A stretch of 32,491 nt of DNA from an uncultured Spartobacteria bacterium (GCA_903916085.1 CAIWVL010000360.1:1-32491), one strand, 5' to 3'. Counted from the stretch's first letter, positions 7,326 to 16,212 are shown. Made by a program: numbers and translations. The notes: generated from the sequence alone by a model not told the origin.

Positions 7326-9050
7326 ATGGAATTGTCACCCGAACACAAAATGGCTGGTATTTTGGCACCGCTGTTTGCCTTGCGCGGAGTCAACGACTTG
7401 GGAATCGGGGATGTGGGGGCGTTGCGCGAGCTTGTGGACTGGTCGGCGAGTGTGGGTCTGCGCGTGGTCCAACTTTTGCCCGTGAATGAAACAGGCAACG
7501 ACAACTCGCCTTACAACGCTATTTCTTCGGTCGCGCTGGATCCGCTCACCATCGAGCTAACCCCTGAGGTCCTTCCTGAACTGACTTCTGAAATTATTCT
7601 GGAGGAAAAAGACCGTTTCTACCTGCGCAGCATGTACGAGGGCCCAGTCTTGTACAAGATGGTCAAACCGCTTAAATACGCCATTTTACAACGCGCTTTT
7701 CAACACTTCACCACCGGCGCATGGAACAACCAGACCCCTCGGGCGCAACAGTTCCAACAGTGGCTTTCCGAGCAAGACTCTTGGCTTCCGGGTTTTGCCT
7801 TGTTCCGAGTGCTCATGGACGAGCATAACACAGAGCGCTGGGAGTCCTGGCCCCAAGAACAGCGCACCTTTGCCAGCGCACAGGTCTGGCTAGAATCGCA
7901 GCCAGTCCAGGTCCGTGCGGAGTGGGAAAGTCGGCAGCGTGAGGTAATGTACGTCCAGTGGATCGCCTGGACGCAATGGGCGACTCTCAAGAAATACGCC
8001 GACAGTAAGGGCGTTGCCCTCATGGGCGACATTCCCTTCGGGGTGAGCCTTTACAGCGCCGACTTTTTCTGTGAACCCGAAATTTTTGATCCCCGTTGGA
8101 GTGGTGGTGCGCCCCCTGAACCGACCTTTCAAGGGGACTTGTTCACGGCGCGTTGGGGGCAGAACTGGGGCGTTCCGTTGTACCGCTGGGAGGTCTTGGC
8201 AAAAAATCACCTCCAGTGGTGGAGACAGCGTGTACGCAAAGTGCGTGAGGTGTTCCACGTCTTCCGCATCGACCACGTCCTCGGCTTTTACAGGGTGTAC
8301 GGCTTTCCCTGGCGCCCTGAACGGAATGCGGAATTTGCCCCTCTGGAGCAGGAGGTTGCACGGACGGAGGCAGGGGGCGATTTACCCCGGTTTCATCCAA
8401 ATCCAGACGACACCGAAGTGCAAAAACTCGCCAATCGTGCGCACGGGGAAGCGTTGCTTGCCGCGCTGGTCGAGGAAACGGGCCGTTACAGGCTGATCGG
8501 TGAGGATCTTGGAACGGTGCCTGATTATGTACGACCCAGTCTGGAGTCGCTTCACATCGCAGGATTCAAGGTGCCGATGTGGGAGAAGGCCTGGGACACT
8601 CGCCTCATTCCTGGAGCGGATTACTGTCGGCTGTCTGTGGCCACCTATGCCACCCATGATCACGAGCCGTTGCGGGTGATGTGGGAACGCTGGATGCAAA
8701 TCATTGCCCACGGGGAGTCGGGTCGCCCAGAAGATGCCGAGGCGCGCAATGCGGCATGGTGGGAAGTGCGCCGTCTGGCCGCTTGGGCCGGATTTGAAGT
8801 CCCTCGTATTCTTGAGTTTGAACAGGTCCACGAACCGCTATTGCGCGGCCTGCTGGCTTGTAACTCCTGGCTCGCGATTTTCATGGTCACCGATCTGTTC
8901 GGAACCGCCCAGCGCTTCAATGTTCCGGGAGCCGTGGCCGACTCGAATTGGAGTGAACGCATTGAGCGTCCGATTGCGGAGTGGCCACGGGACCAGCAAC
9001 TAAGCGCCTTGCTGGAACGCCTTGGGTCGCAATTTGCTAGAAATCCATAG
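7326..9050 (+). CDS. malQ: 4-alpha-glucanotransferase (amylomaltase)
   Basis: A 574-aa GH77 enzyme that transfers alpha-1,4-glucan segments between chains in the cytoplasm and releases glucose, used in maltodextrin and glycogen turnover. The catalytic residues are visible: nucleophile D316 in FRIDHVLGFYR, acid/base E393 in IGEDLGTV, and the stabilising D445 in YATHDHEP (the family more often has THDN). The N-terminal GVNDLGIGD and LLPVNETG blocks are typical of the family. Start ATG 7326; Met9 is a second possible start. The glycogen phosphorylase gene follows 91 bp downstream on the same strand, and the two enzymes act in the same pathway: MalQ lengthens short dextrins so that the phosphorylase can shorten them. 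Confidence 0.95.
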   Translation: MELSPEHKMAGILAPLFALRGVNDLGIGDVGALRELVDWSASVGLRVVQLLPVNETGNDNSPYNAISSVALDPLTIELTPEVLPELTSEIILEEKDRFYLRSMYEGPVLYKMVKPLKYAILQRAFQHFTTGAWNNQTPRAQQFQQWLSEQDSWLPGFALFRVLMDEHNTERWESWPQEQRTFASAQVWLESQPVQVRAEWESRQREVMYVQWIAWTQWATLKKYADSKGVALMGDIPFGVSLYSADFFCEPEIFDPRWSGGAPPEPTFQGDLFTARWGQNWGVPLYRWEVLAKNHLQWWRQRVRKVREVFHVFRIDHVLGFYRVYGFPWRPERNAEFAPLEQEVARTEAGGDLPRFHPNPDDTEVQKLANRAHGEALLAALVEETGRYRLIGEDLGTVPDYVRPSLESLHIAGFKVPMWEKAWDTRLIPGADYCRLSVATYATHDHEPLRVMWERWMQIIAHGESGRPEDAEARNAAWWEVRRLAAWAGFEVPRILEFEQVHEPLLRGLLACNSWLAIFMVTDLFGTAQRFNVPGAVADSNWSERIERPIAEWPRDQQLSALLERLGSQFARNP

Positions 9051-9141
9051 TGCTTGCAGTTTTATCCTCTTGAGTGAAAGTCGGCAGTGGCTACTCTTCG
9101 GCGTCCTCCCTGGTGCGCCCCTGTAGCCGAATAGAAAACGC

Positions 9142-11709
9142 ATGCAGCCAATCCATACCTTCAATGTCGTCCCGAAGCTTCCGGAGGTTCTAGAACCGCT
9201 CCGCGAAATCGCTCTTAACCTTTGGTGGACTTGGCAACCGGACGCCCGGAAGCTGTTTCGCCACTTAGATCCGGTTCTCTGGCACCGGACGAACCACAGT
9301 CCTCTGAGGATGTTGCAGTTGTGCCGTCAGGCCCGACTCCAGGAGGTGGCTGGAGATGAGGATTTCAAACGCGAGATGCGCTCGGTCTACGTTAGGCTCC
9401 AAGCTTACATGAGTCGCCCGGATACGTGGGGGAAGCTTCGCGCCGGGGCTTCGCCTCTCAAAGGGCCGGTGGCCTATTTTTCAGCCGAATTTGGCTTCCA
9501 TGAGTCGGTGCCGAATTACTCAGGCGGCCTAGGGATTTTGTCTGGAGATCACTGCAAATCAGCGAGCGATCTTGACGTGCCTTTCATCGCGTTCACGTTG
9601 TTGTACCGGCACGGTTATTTCCGCCAGCAAATCAACAAGGACGGGTGGCAGGAGAGTGTTCAGCTCAACCAGAACTTCTCGCACTTGCCCTTGCTGGAAG
9701 CGTATGACGCTGAGGGTAAACCGCTCTTTATTCATGTCTCGATCCTGGGGCAGTCGGTGCGCGTAAAAGTGTGGCGACTACAAATTGGCCGGATCACGCT
9801 GTACCTCATGGACACGGATCTTCCAGAGAACACGGAAGAGCACCGTCTCATCACGGCCCAGTTGTATGGTGGAGACTTGGAGATGCGTATTCGCCAAGAA
9901 ATTGTGCTGGGTATTGGTGGCGTCCACGCATTGCACGCCATGCAGATCGTGCCCTCAGTGTTCCACATGAACGAAGGGCACTCTGCCTTTTTGTCGCTGG
10001 AACTGGTGCGGCGGCAGGTGGTGGATCACGGATTGGATTTCTACGCGGCGATTCAAATCGTGGCGGCGGGAAACATTTTTACGACCCACACGCCTGTGCC
10101 TGCGGGTAACGATGCCTTCCCCTTGGCTCTGATGGAGAAGTACTTCGGAGATTATCCTTCCAAGGTGGGAATTGACTTTGAGAAGTTTGTGGGCTTCGGG
10201 CAAACCCGCAAGACGCCGGACGAACCGTTTTCCATGACGATCCTAGCCCTGCGTACCAGTCGCCACGCCAATGGGGTGAGCGCTTTGCACGGGCTTGTTT
10301 CCCAGGGACTGTGGAAGGACGTGTGGGCCGGAGTCCCTCAGCAGGAGGTGCCCATTACGAGCATCACCAACGGCGTACATACCCGCACGTGGATGGCCCC
10401 GGAGTTTGCCGCTCTTTATGACCGCTACATGCCTGATTGGGAGGAATATCTGGTGGATGTAGATTTCTGGCGTGGCGTGTACGACATTCCTGACGAAGAG
10501 CTGTGGGAGACCCACCAGACCCTTAAAAAGCGCTTAATCGGGTTTGTGCACGAGCGCGTCGGTTCGCAGCGACTGCGCCTCGGAGAGTCGCCCGAGAAAC
10601 TCAGAGCCGCCAACCGGTTGCTCAATCCAGAGGTGCTCACCATCGGGTTTGCGCGTCGTTTTGCCACCTACAAACGCGCAACCTTACTCTTCTCCGACCC
10701 CGAAAGGCTGGTGCGGCTGATGAACAACGCCGAGCGTCCCGTGCAGTTTGTGTTCGCTGGTAAGGCGCATCCCAAGGACGAACCTGGCAAGCGCTTCATT
10801 CAGGAGGTGTACAAATTCAGCCGGATGCCGGAGTTTGAGAACCGGATTGTTTTCTTGGAAGATTACGACACGTATGTCGGACGTCGCATGTACCAAGGAG
10901 TGGATCTTTGGCTCAATAACCCGCTGCGGCCCCTGGAAGCAAGCGGCACAAGCGGCATGAAATTGCCGCCCAATGGTGGGTTGAATCTTTCCGTTTTGGA
11001 TGGCTGGTGGTGCGAAGCGTACGCTCAAAATCGCAAGACCGGCTGGGCCATTGGTGAGGAAATTCTCGATGGAGCTGTGGAGTTTCAAAACGAGGTGGAT
11101 GTCGCCAGCCTGTTTCACATTCTGGAAACTCAGGTGGTTCCCCTGTATTACGCGAAACCTGATGGCCGCTTGCCGCTGGCCTGGCTACAACTGATGCGCG
11201 AGTCCATCCGGTCCATCACACCTGTGTTCAATACCCACCGCATGGTGGCCGAATACACGGAGCGTCTCTACGAACCAGCAGCCCGAGGGTACGCCATTCT
11301 CTCCGCCGATTCCGGACGCAAGGCGCGTGCGCTTTCGGCTTGGAAAGACTTGATCCGCGCGGCCTGGCCCACGGTACGCGTGGAAACGGTCGAGGTCGAT
11401 AAGCCCGGAACCAATGTTCAGGTCGGCGATCGTATTCCAGTCCGTGCGACTGTGCATTTGGGGAAATTGGCCCCCGAGAATGTCACGGTGCAGGCGTATT
11501 ATGGGGAAGAGTTTAATACTGAAATTCTCTCACCAGTTACCACCGACATGCAGTTAGCGGCCAAGCTGGATGGTGGAGCTTACCTGTATAAGGGCGCCAT
11601 CGCAGCGGCGGAAAGCGGATCTTACGGCTTGAGTGTTCGGATGATTCCCACACACCCGAACCTCATTCAGGCGCACGAACTACGCCTCATCAGCTGGGCG
11701 CGCTCTTAA
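9142..11709 (+). CDS. glgP: Alpha-glucan (glycogen/maltodextrin) phosphorylase
   Basis: An 855-aa GT35 phosphorylase that releases glucose 1-phosphate from the non-reducing end of alpha-1,4-glucans, using PLP. It belongs to the bacterial branch with an N-terminal DUF3417-like domain (residues about 1-110; EIALNLWWTWQPDARKLF), not the shorter-headed E. coli GlgP type. Other landmarks: AYFSAEFGFHESVPNYSGGL near 112-135, HMNEGHSAF, TTHTPVPAGND, ITNGVHTRTWM, and the PLP lysine K607 in SGTSGMKLPPNGG. The last 120 residues form an extra domain seen in this branch. The start at ATG 9142 gives the typical N-terminus. It follows malQ by 91 bp and is probably co-transcribed with it. Confidence 0.95.
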   Translation: MQPIHTFNVVPKLPEVLEPLREIALNLWWTWQPDARKLFRHLDPVLWHRTNHSPLRMLQLCRQARLQEVAGDEDFKREMRSVYVRLQAYMSRPDTWGKLRAGASPLKGPVAYFSAEFGFHESVPNYSGGLGILSGDHCKSASDLDVPFIAFTLLYRHGYFRQQINKDGWQESVQLNQNFSHLPLLEAYDAEGKPLFIHVSILGQSVRVKVWRLQIGRITLYLMDTDLPENTEEHRLITAQLYGGDLEMRIRQEIVLGIGGVHALHAMQIVPSVFHMNEGHSAFLSLELVRRQVVDHGLDFYAAIQIVAAGNIFTTHTPVPAGNDAFPLALMEKYFGDYPSKVGIDFEKFVGFGQTRKTPDEPFSMTILALRTSRHANGVSALHGLVSQGLWKDVWAGVPQQEVPITSITNGVHTRTWMAPEFAALYDRYMPDWEEYLVDVDFWRGVYDIPDEELWETHQTLKKRLIGFVHERVGSQRLRLGESPEKLRAANRLLNPEVLTIGFARRFATYKRATLLFSDPERLVRLMNNAERPVQFVFAGKAHPKDEPGKRFIQEVYKFSRMPEFENRIVFLEDYDTYVGRRMYQGVDLWLNNPLRPLEASGTSGMKLPPNGGLNLSVLDGWWCEAYAQNRKTGWAIGEEILDGAVEFQNEVDVASLFHILETQVVPLYYAKPDGRLPLAWLQLMRESIRSITPVFNTHRMVAEYTERLYEPAARGYAILSADSGRKARALSAWKDLIRAAWPTVRVETVEVDKPGTNVQVGDRIPVRATVHLGKLAPENVTVQAYYGEEFNTEILSPVTTDMQLAAKLDGGAYLYKGAIAAAESGSYGLSVRMIPTHPNLIQAHELRLISWARS

Positions 11710-11841
11710 CCTCACACGGGAGAGCTGGCTAATCAGGTTGCACACTCGAAAAAATTGCGCTGTACGGCGGATTTTGTGTGAATCCCGCTTGCTCCAGCCG
11801 TGCATTCCACCCATACATGAAATCTGTTTTTGTTATCGTTT

Positions 11842-12432
11842 ATGAAACTTAACCGTATCGTCCCCCTCTTGGCCTTCATCATTGGCAGCGCTTCTTTCTC
11901 CGCTTCAACTCAGGCGGCTGATCTCAAAGTCGGCACCATTGACATGAAGCTCGTTTTCGATAGCTATTCCAAGACCAAGGAAGCTGAAGGCAAAATCAAC
12001 GAAGCCCGTGAACAAGCCAAGAAAGAGCTCGATGAGCGCCTCGGCGTTTTTAACAAGGCTCAGGAAGAAGCGCGTAAGCTCAATGACGAAGCCAACAAGC
12101 CCGAGTTGACTGAAAAAGCCAAAGCCGAAAAAGCCAAGGTCCTGAACGAAAAACTTCAGGCCCTCGGCACCTTGCAGCGTGAAATCCAGGAGTTCCAGCA
12201 AACCCGCGAACGCCAACTCTCCGAGCAGTCCGTCCGTTCCCGCAATACTCTCCTCGAAGACATCAACAAGGTCATCACCGACAAGGTGAAGTCCAGCGGC
12301 TACGATCTCGTGATCGACAAGTCCGGCCAGTCCCTCAACGCAGTGGGCGTGGTTGTTTACAGCAAGGATTCGTTTGACTTCACAGCAGACATCATTGCTG
12401 AAATCAACAAAGGTAAGTCCTCGAAGAAGTAA
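11842..12432 (+). CDS. Periplasmic chaperone of the Skp/OmpH family
   Basis: A 196-aa exported protein with a Sec signal peptide (MKLNRIVPLLAFIIGSASFS..., cleavage likely after TQA) followed by LKVGTIDMKLVFDSYSKTKE, the conserved first strand of the OmpH/Skp family, and then a long charged coiled coil (about 50-150), closing with the family's C-terminal strand (YDLVIDKSG, VVVYSKDSFDFT). Skp holds unfolded outer-membrane proteins in the periplasm, which implies a diderm envelope. I use ATG 11842; a TTG at 11830 is in frame but less likely. In Proteobacteria skp sits with bamA; here neither bamA nor lpxD is adjacent. A strong terminator follows. Confidence 0.9.
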   Translation: MKLNRIVPLLAFIIGSASFSASTQAADLKVGTIDMKLVFDSYSKTKEAEGKINEAREQAKKELDERLGVFNKAQEEARKLNDEANKPELTEKAKAEKAKVLNEKLQALGTLQREIQEFQQTRERQLSEQSVRSRNTLLEDINKVITDKVKSSGYDLVIDKSGQSLNAVGVVVYSKDSFDFTADIIAEINKGKSSKK

Positions 12433-12465
12433 CCCTCTCCACGATCTTACTTCTAAATCCTCTTC

Positions 12466-12500
12466 AAACGACCGCTCTTCACGAGCGGTCGTTTTTTTTT
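12466..12500 (+). terminator. Strong intrinsic terminator after the Skp-like gene
   Basis: Perfect 9-bp stem CGACCGCTC (12469-12477) with GAGCGGTCG (12483-12491), loop TTCAC, extended by A-T pairs, and followed by nine T. This is a classic Rho-independent terminator in the plus direction. Confidence 0.95.
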
Positions 12501-12624
12501 CTTTTCGCGTGGTAGAAGCAGACAGCGCGGCGCACCTGACAAACCGACACATCTCCCCGCTTTTCTTTCCCAAGGTCGCGCCCTATCTTTACACCTTTGA
12601 AAGTTTGGCCAAGGCACTGACGCT

Positions 12625-13014
12625 ATGCACTCATCTTCGCCCAATGATCCTCCCAAAAAGCCGGAAGCGAAGGAAGTCCCATTGACTTTTGTGGATCAGA
12701 TTCCAGGCGAGGGGACTGCATCAGATGCGTCGCCCGGCTCGCCGCCGAGTTCGGGCGGGCGGGGGAATACGATGCGGTTTGTGCTCACCTTAGGTGTGGC
12801 TGCGCTGGCCGATGGGCTGGAAGTGCTTTTCCCGATCGCGTGGATTCCCATTGATTTGGTGACTGTGGGCGTGTTTTTCCTGCTGTGGGGCTTTCGCTGG
12901 GAGGTCGCACTGGTGCTAGTGCCGGAGCTGATCCCTGGGGTGAATGTGTTCCCCTCGTGGGTGTTGCTAGCTCTTTACATGGGTCAGCAGCAACAAAACC
13001 AGCCGAAACCCTGA
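12625..13014 (+). CDS. Small membrane protein of unknown function
   Basis: A 129-aa protein: a Pro/Ser/Gly-rich soluble N-terminal part (1-48) and about three membrane segments (roughly 50-68, 72-91 and 92-122; TLGVAALADGLEVLFPIAW, IDLVTVGVFFLLWGFRWEV, ALVLVPELIPGVNVFPSW), ending in a Gln-rich tail. No family or catalytic motif was recognised. It starts about 120 bp after the strong terminator, so it has its own promoter somewhere in 12501-12624. Confidence 0.65.
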   Translation: MHSSSPNDPPKKPEAKEVPLTFVDQIPGEGTASDASPGSPPSSGGRGNTMRFVLTLGVAALADGLEVLFPIAWIPIDLVTVGVFFLLWGFRWEVALVLVPELIPGVNVFPSWVLLALYMGQQQQNQPKP

Positions 13015-13048
13015 TTGAGTCCTCGGCTTCGTCTGCTAGGGTTTAAGT

Positions 13049-13315
13049 GTGCCAAACTTCGTTTTGTACTACCAAGCTACCGGTCCCACCTTGCTCGATC
13101 CTACTCCAATCGTCTTGTGCGTGGGCACTCATGAAAAATGCGAGCAAGCCCGCGCGACACTCAAGGCAGACCCACAATTTACGTCGCTCATGGCTCGTGA
13201 AGGACACGGTGCCCTCCAAATTGTAGCCGCCGCAAACGCCCCGCACGCCGTCGTCCACCGAGCGCACCAATACAATAGCCGGGTCTCCGAGTTGGGTGGA
13301 GTTCGTCCTATTTAG
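13049..13315 (+). CDS. Small hypothetical protein
   Basis: An 88-aa frame that opens with GTG (no in-frame ATG near the start). It begins MPNFVLYYQATGPTLLDP, has VVHRAHQYNSRVSELGG near the end and two cysteines in the middle. Codon third positions look GC-rich as in neighbouring genes, there is no overlap with another real gene, and a hairpin with a T-run follows the stop by about 50 bp; these support it being translated. No function can be suggested. It could be the second gene of a transcript with the membrane protein that ends 34 bp upstream. Confidence 0.5.
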   Translation: MPNFVLYYQATGPTLLDPTPIVLCVGTHEKCEQARATLKADPQFTSLMAREGHGALQIVAAANAPHAVVHRAHQYNSRVSELGGVRPI

Positions 13316-13364
13316 GCTGGCAGCGAAGACGGCACCAGCACTTCAGTGGGGGAAACAGCCCGGG

Positions 13365-13400
13365 AAAAAACGCTCAAGGAAAACAACTGGGCGCTTTTTT
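13365..13400 (+). terminator. Likely intrinsic terminator before bioB
   Basis: AAAAAACGC (13365-13373) pairs with GCG-C-TTTTTT (13391-13400), with one bulged C, around a 17-nt loop; the descending arm itself is the T-run. It would end the transcript of the two small genes upstream and isolate bioB. Confidence 0.55.
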
Positions 13401-13439
13401 GCTTTCTGCATTTTTGCTTAAGTCTAGTCTTTAGAAACC

Positions 13440-14402
13440 ATGCAGCTCTCGGACATTCAGGAGATTTACGCCACACCGTTTTTTGAACTCATCAGCCGCT
13501 CTCGCCAAGTTTACTTGGAGCACTGGTCAGGCAACGAGGTGCAGTTATGCACTCTACTGTCGATTAAAACGGGAGGCTGCTCTGAGGACTGTGGTTATTG
13601 TGCACAAAGCTCCCGCTACACCACGGGAGTGAAGGCCGAGCGACTCATGCCAACAGAGGAGGTTCTCGAAGTGGCCCGTCGCGCCCACGAAAACGGGTCC
13701 ACCCGCTTTTGCATGGGAGCCGCATGGAAGGGCGTGCGAGAAGGGGATCCGCGGTTTGAACAGGTGCTTACCACCATCCGCGAGGTGAGCAAACTGGGCA
13801 TGGAAGTATGCGTAACGCTCGGGCAACTTTCGGAACCCGAGGCGCGTCAGCTTAAGGAAGCTGGGGTGAAGGCTTACAATCACAACATCGACACCTCGCC
13901 TGAGCACTACGAAAACATCGTCACCACGCACACTTTTACCGATCGCTTGAACACCATCCGAGCCGTGCAATCCGCAGGAATGGACGTTTGCTGCGGCGGC
14001 ATTATTGGACTTGGGGAAAGCGTGCTGGACCGTCTCAAAATGCTTGAAGTGCTCACAAACTTCGATCCGGCACCTGAGAGCGTGCCTATCAACTGCCTGA
14101 TGCCCATGCCCGGCACTCCCATGGAAGACCAGGCGCCCGTGGATGTTTTCGAGCTCGTTCGCCTCATCGCCACCACTCGCATCGCTCTGCCCAAGGCCAA
14201 AGTTCGCCTCAGTGCAGGCCGTACCCGTCTCTCGCGTGAAGGGCAGGCACTCGCATTCTTTGCAGGCGCAAACTCCATCTTTTTTGGCGACAAACTCCTC
14301 ACCGCCCAAAACCCCGGCACCGATGCCGATCTGGATCTCTTTAAAGAACTAGATTTGGTGCCCCAAAAGCCGCACTGCGCCACCGCGGAATGCGCGCACT
14401 AG
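13440..14402 (+). CDS. bioB: Biotin synthase
   Basis: A 320-aa radical SAM enzyme that inserts sulphur into dethiobiotin to make biotin, using a [4Fe-4S] and a [2Fe-2S] cluster. The SAM cluster motif is C47-X3-C51-X2-C54 in GGCSEDCGYCAQSS. Other family blocks: RFCMGAAWKGVREGD, YNHNIDTSPEHYENIV, CCGGIIGLGES, and RLSAGRTRLSRE near the end, with the conserved Arg of the [2Fe-2S] site. The length is normal. No other bio gene is adjacent; the gene stands alone between a terminator upstream and an attenuator-like structure downstream. Confidence 0.97.
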   Translation: MQLSDIQEIYATPFFELISRSRQVYLEHWSGNEVQLCTLLSIKTGGCSEDCGYCAQSSRYTTGVKAERLMPTEEVLEVARRAHENGSTRFCMGAAWKGVREGDPRFEQVLTTIREVSKLGMEVCVTLGQLSEPEARQLKEAGVKAYNHNIDTSPEHYENIVTTHTFTDRLNTIRAVQSAGMDVCCGGIIGLGESVLDRLKMLEVLTNFDPAPESVPINCLMPMPGTPMEDQAPVDVFELVRLIATTRIALPKAKVRLSAGRTRLSREGQALAFFAGANSIFFGDKLLTAQNPGTDADLDLFKELDLVPQKPHCATAECAH

Positions 14403-14479
14403 GAAGCAGTACGACGAAATTTTACGAATCGTTCGCGTTTCGAACCTGCAGCCCTCCGGTCCCTCTGCTCTCTTCTGTT

Positions 14480-14518
14480 CGTCCGTCGCAGACAGAACTG
14501 GATGTCAGAGTGCGGACG
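14480..14518 (+). promoter_or_regulatory. Attenuator-like hairpin competing with a terminator
   Basis: CGTCCGT (14480-14486) can pair with GCGGACG (14512-14518) and encloses a second small stem GACA/TGTC (14491-14494 with 14503-14506). The descending arm CGGAC (14513-14517) is also the ascending arm of the terminator at 14513-14543, so the two folds exclude each other. This is the layout of an attenuator or riboswitch platform, but no known ligand domain was recognised. It lies after bioB and before the oxidoreductase. Confidence 0.35.
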
Positions 14519-14543
14519 GCGCTCCTCTTGGGAGTCCGTTTTT
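14513..14543 (+). terminator. Intrinsic terminator between bioB and the Tat oxidoreductase gene
   Basis: CGGAC (14513-14517) with GTCCG (14534-14538) and inner TCC with GGA around the loop TCTTG, followed by TTTTT. It probably ends the bioB transcript; the alternative fold upstream could regulate it. A further weak stem CCTGAG (14581-14586) with CTCAGG (14614-14619) lies in the remaining leader up to the ATG at 14662. Confidence 0.65.
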
Positions 14544-14661
14544 AACAAAGACACACGGAGAGGCGCCTAAAAAGTGTACGCCTGAGTCATTCGGCAGCTA
14601 ATCTTGCCCACGGCTCAGGGTATCACTGATTGGTAACGACTCAATTTAGCCCCTCACCTCT

Positions 14662-16068
14662 ATGGAATCCCAAGAATCATTTTTTAATAGGCGCGACTTT
14701 ATCAAAACCACTGGGCAGGTTGCCGCAGTGTCCGCCCTCGCTGGAATGAGCCTCCCGCAGGTGCACGCTGCCGATAGCCAAGAAATTCGCGTGGCCTTAG
14801 TCGGTTGCGGCGGTCGCGGCACTGGCGCCGCCATGGACGCGCTTGTGCAAGGCACCCAAATCAAGCTCGTCGCGATTGCTGACGTCTTTGAAAATAAGAT
14901 GAACAGCAGCTTCGGCAACCTCAGCCGGAAGTTTCCCGAGCAGGTTAATGTTCCCGAAGATCGCCGATTCATCGGGGTTGACGCCTATAAACATGCAATC
15001 GATTCCCTGCGTCCCGGGGACATTGTGATCCTTGCTACTCCGCCCGCCTTCCGTTGGGTGCACTTCAAATACGCCATCGAGAAGGGCGTAAACGTGTTCA
15101 TGGAAAAACCCATCTGCGTCGATGTGCAGACCGGCCTACGCATGATTGAACTCGGGGAGCAGGCCAAAAAGAAAAACCTGAAAGTTGGCGTTGGGCTAAT
15201 GGTGCGCCATTGCCGTGGCCGTCAGGCGCTGTACGATCAAATCCGCTCAGGCGCGATCGGCGACATCATCGCTCTACGTGCTTACCGCATGCATCCTCCG
15301 GTGGGTTCCGCGTTCACAAGCCCCAAAATGCGCGAAGATTTCCTCGCCACCGGCAAGAGTGACCTGCTTTTTCAGGTCTCCAGGTTTCACAGCTTCCTGT
15401 GGCTCTCGGGCGGTTTGTTCAGTGACTTTTACATCCATCAGATTGATGAATGCTGCTGGATGAAAGACAAGTGGCCCGTCAAATGCCATGCCGTGGGCGG
15501 TCGTCATTACCGCGAAGGAAACATCGACCAGAACTTCGACGTGTACCATGTCGAATACACGTTCGACGACGGCACCAAGTTCTTCATGTACGGCCGGACC
15601 ATGGCTGGAGTGAAAGACGAGTTCTCCAGCACAGCCCATGGCACCAAGGGGGCCGCTTCCATCACCCTGGGCGGTCATCATTTGGGCAAAGCAGGCCGTA
15701 TCTATAAGGGGCAAATCATTAAGCCCTCTGAAGAAACCTGGGCCGCTTTCCCAGATGCCAAGGCACCGGATCCCTACAAAATGGAGTGGACCGACCTGAT
15801 CCAAGCTATTCAAAAGGACGAGCCTTACAACGAGGTGAAGCGGGGTGCCGAAGCCAGCATGGTGACGACCATGGGCCGTTTCGCAGCGCATACCGGCCAG
15901 GAAATTACTTGGGATGATTACATCAAGTTGAACCAGGAACTCGCCCCAGGCTTGGATCAGTTAACAGATAAGTCCGCCGCACCTCTTCACGCTGATAAAG
16001 ATGGCAAGTATCCTGTGCCTCAGCCCGGCTTATTGCGCGACCGCGAATATCAGCCTTTCGAGGCTTAG
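14662..16068 (+). CDS. Tat-exported Gfo/Idh/MocA-family oxidoreductase
   Basis: A 468-aa protein with a twin-arginine signal (R10-R11 in NRRDFIKTTGQ, hydrophobic stretch, then PQVHA, a likely cleavage site near 36). It is followed by a Rossmann NAD(P)-binding motif VALVGCGGRGTGA (about 44-56) and the EKP motif at 148-150 (FMEKPICVD), whose Lys takes part in catalysis in this family. The middle and C-terminal part form the usual beta-sheet substrate domain. These enzymes oxidise or reduce sugars, inositols and related compounds; a Tat signal means export with the cofactor already bound. This subgroup seems common in Planctomycetota and Verrucomicrobiota, where it is linked to polysaccharide use, but the substrate is unknown. 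The stop codon lies in the left arm of a 12-bp inverted repeat. Confidence 0.9.
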   Translation: MESQESFFNRRDFIKTTGQVAAVSALAGMSLPQVHAADSQEIRVALVGCGGRGTGAAMDALVQGTQIKLVAIADVFENKMNSSFGNLSRKFPEQVNVPEDRRFIGVDAYKHAIDSLRPGDIVILATPPAFRWVHFKYAIEKGVNVFMEKPICVDVQTGLRMIELGEQAKKKNLKVGVGLMVRHCRGRQALYDQIRSGAIGDIIALRAYRMHPPVGSAFTSPKMREDFLATGKSDLLFQVSRFHSFLWLSGGLFSDFYIHQIDECCWMKDKWPVKCHAVGGRHYREGNIDQNFDVYHVEYTFDDGTKFFMYGRTMAGVKDEFSSTAHGTKGAASITLGGHHLGKAGRIYKGQIIKPSEETWAAFPDAKAPDPYKMEWTDLIQAIQKDEPYNEVKRGAEASMVTTMGRFAAHTGQEITWDDYIKLNQELAPGLDQLTDKSAAPLHADKDGKYPVPQPGLLRDREYQPFEA

Positions 16069-16212
16069 AACGCCTAAATTAACTCAAAAAGGAGGGCTCT
16101 GCGGAGCCGCTAAGAGCGCGAAAAAATGACAGAATAACCTTTAACATGAGGTTTTCATCAAAGCTCCGCGTTCTCCGCATCTCCGCTTGAGGATGCCTTT
16201 TTTAGGCGTTCT
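16067..16212. repeat. 12-bp inverted repeat enclosing a 122-bp insert (possible miniature element)
   Basis: AGAACGCCTAAA (16067-16078) is the exact reverse complement of TTTAGGCGTTCT (16201-16212). Inside is a small palindrome GCTCTGCGGAGC (16095-16106) and the minus strand of the right half reads GCGGAGATGCGGAGAACGCGG (shown as part of 16168-16188), a type of purine-rich repeat scattered between genes in many environmental bacteria. The whole could be a MITE/REP-like element or a very long terminator stem. The left arm overlaps the last codon and stop of the oxidoreductase gene. No target-site duplication was evident. Confidence 0.4.

Noticed and set aside
11905-12573. A 222-codon minus-strand frame over the Skp-like gene
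   Set aside because: Antisense shadow of the coiled-coil codons, and it runs through the strong terminator at 12466-12500.
13554-14309. A 251-codon minus-strand frame over bioB
   Set aside because: Shadow of a gene with unmistakable radical SAM motifs; no signal of its own.
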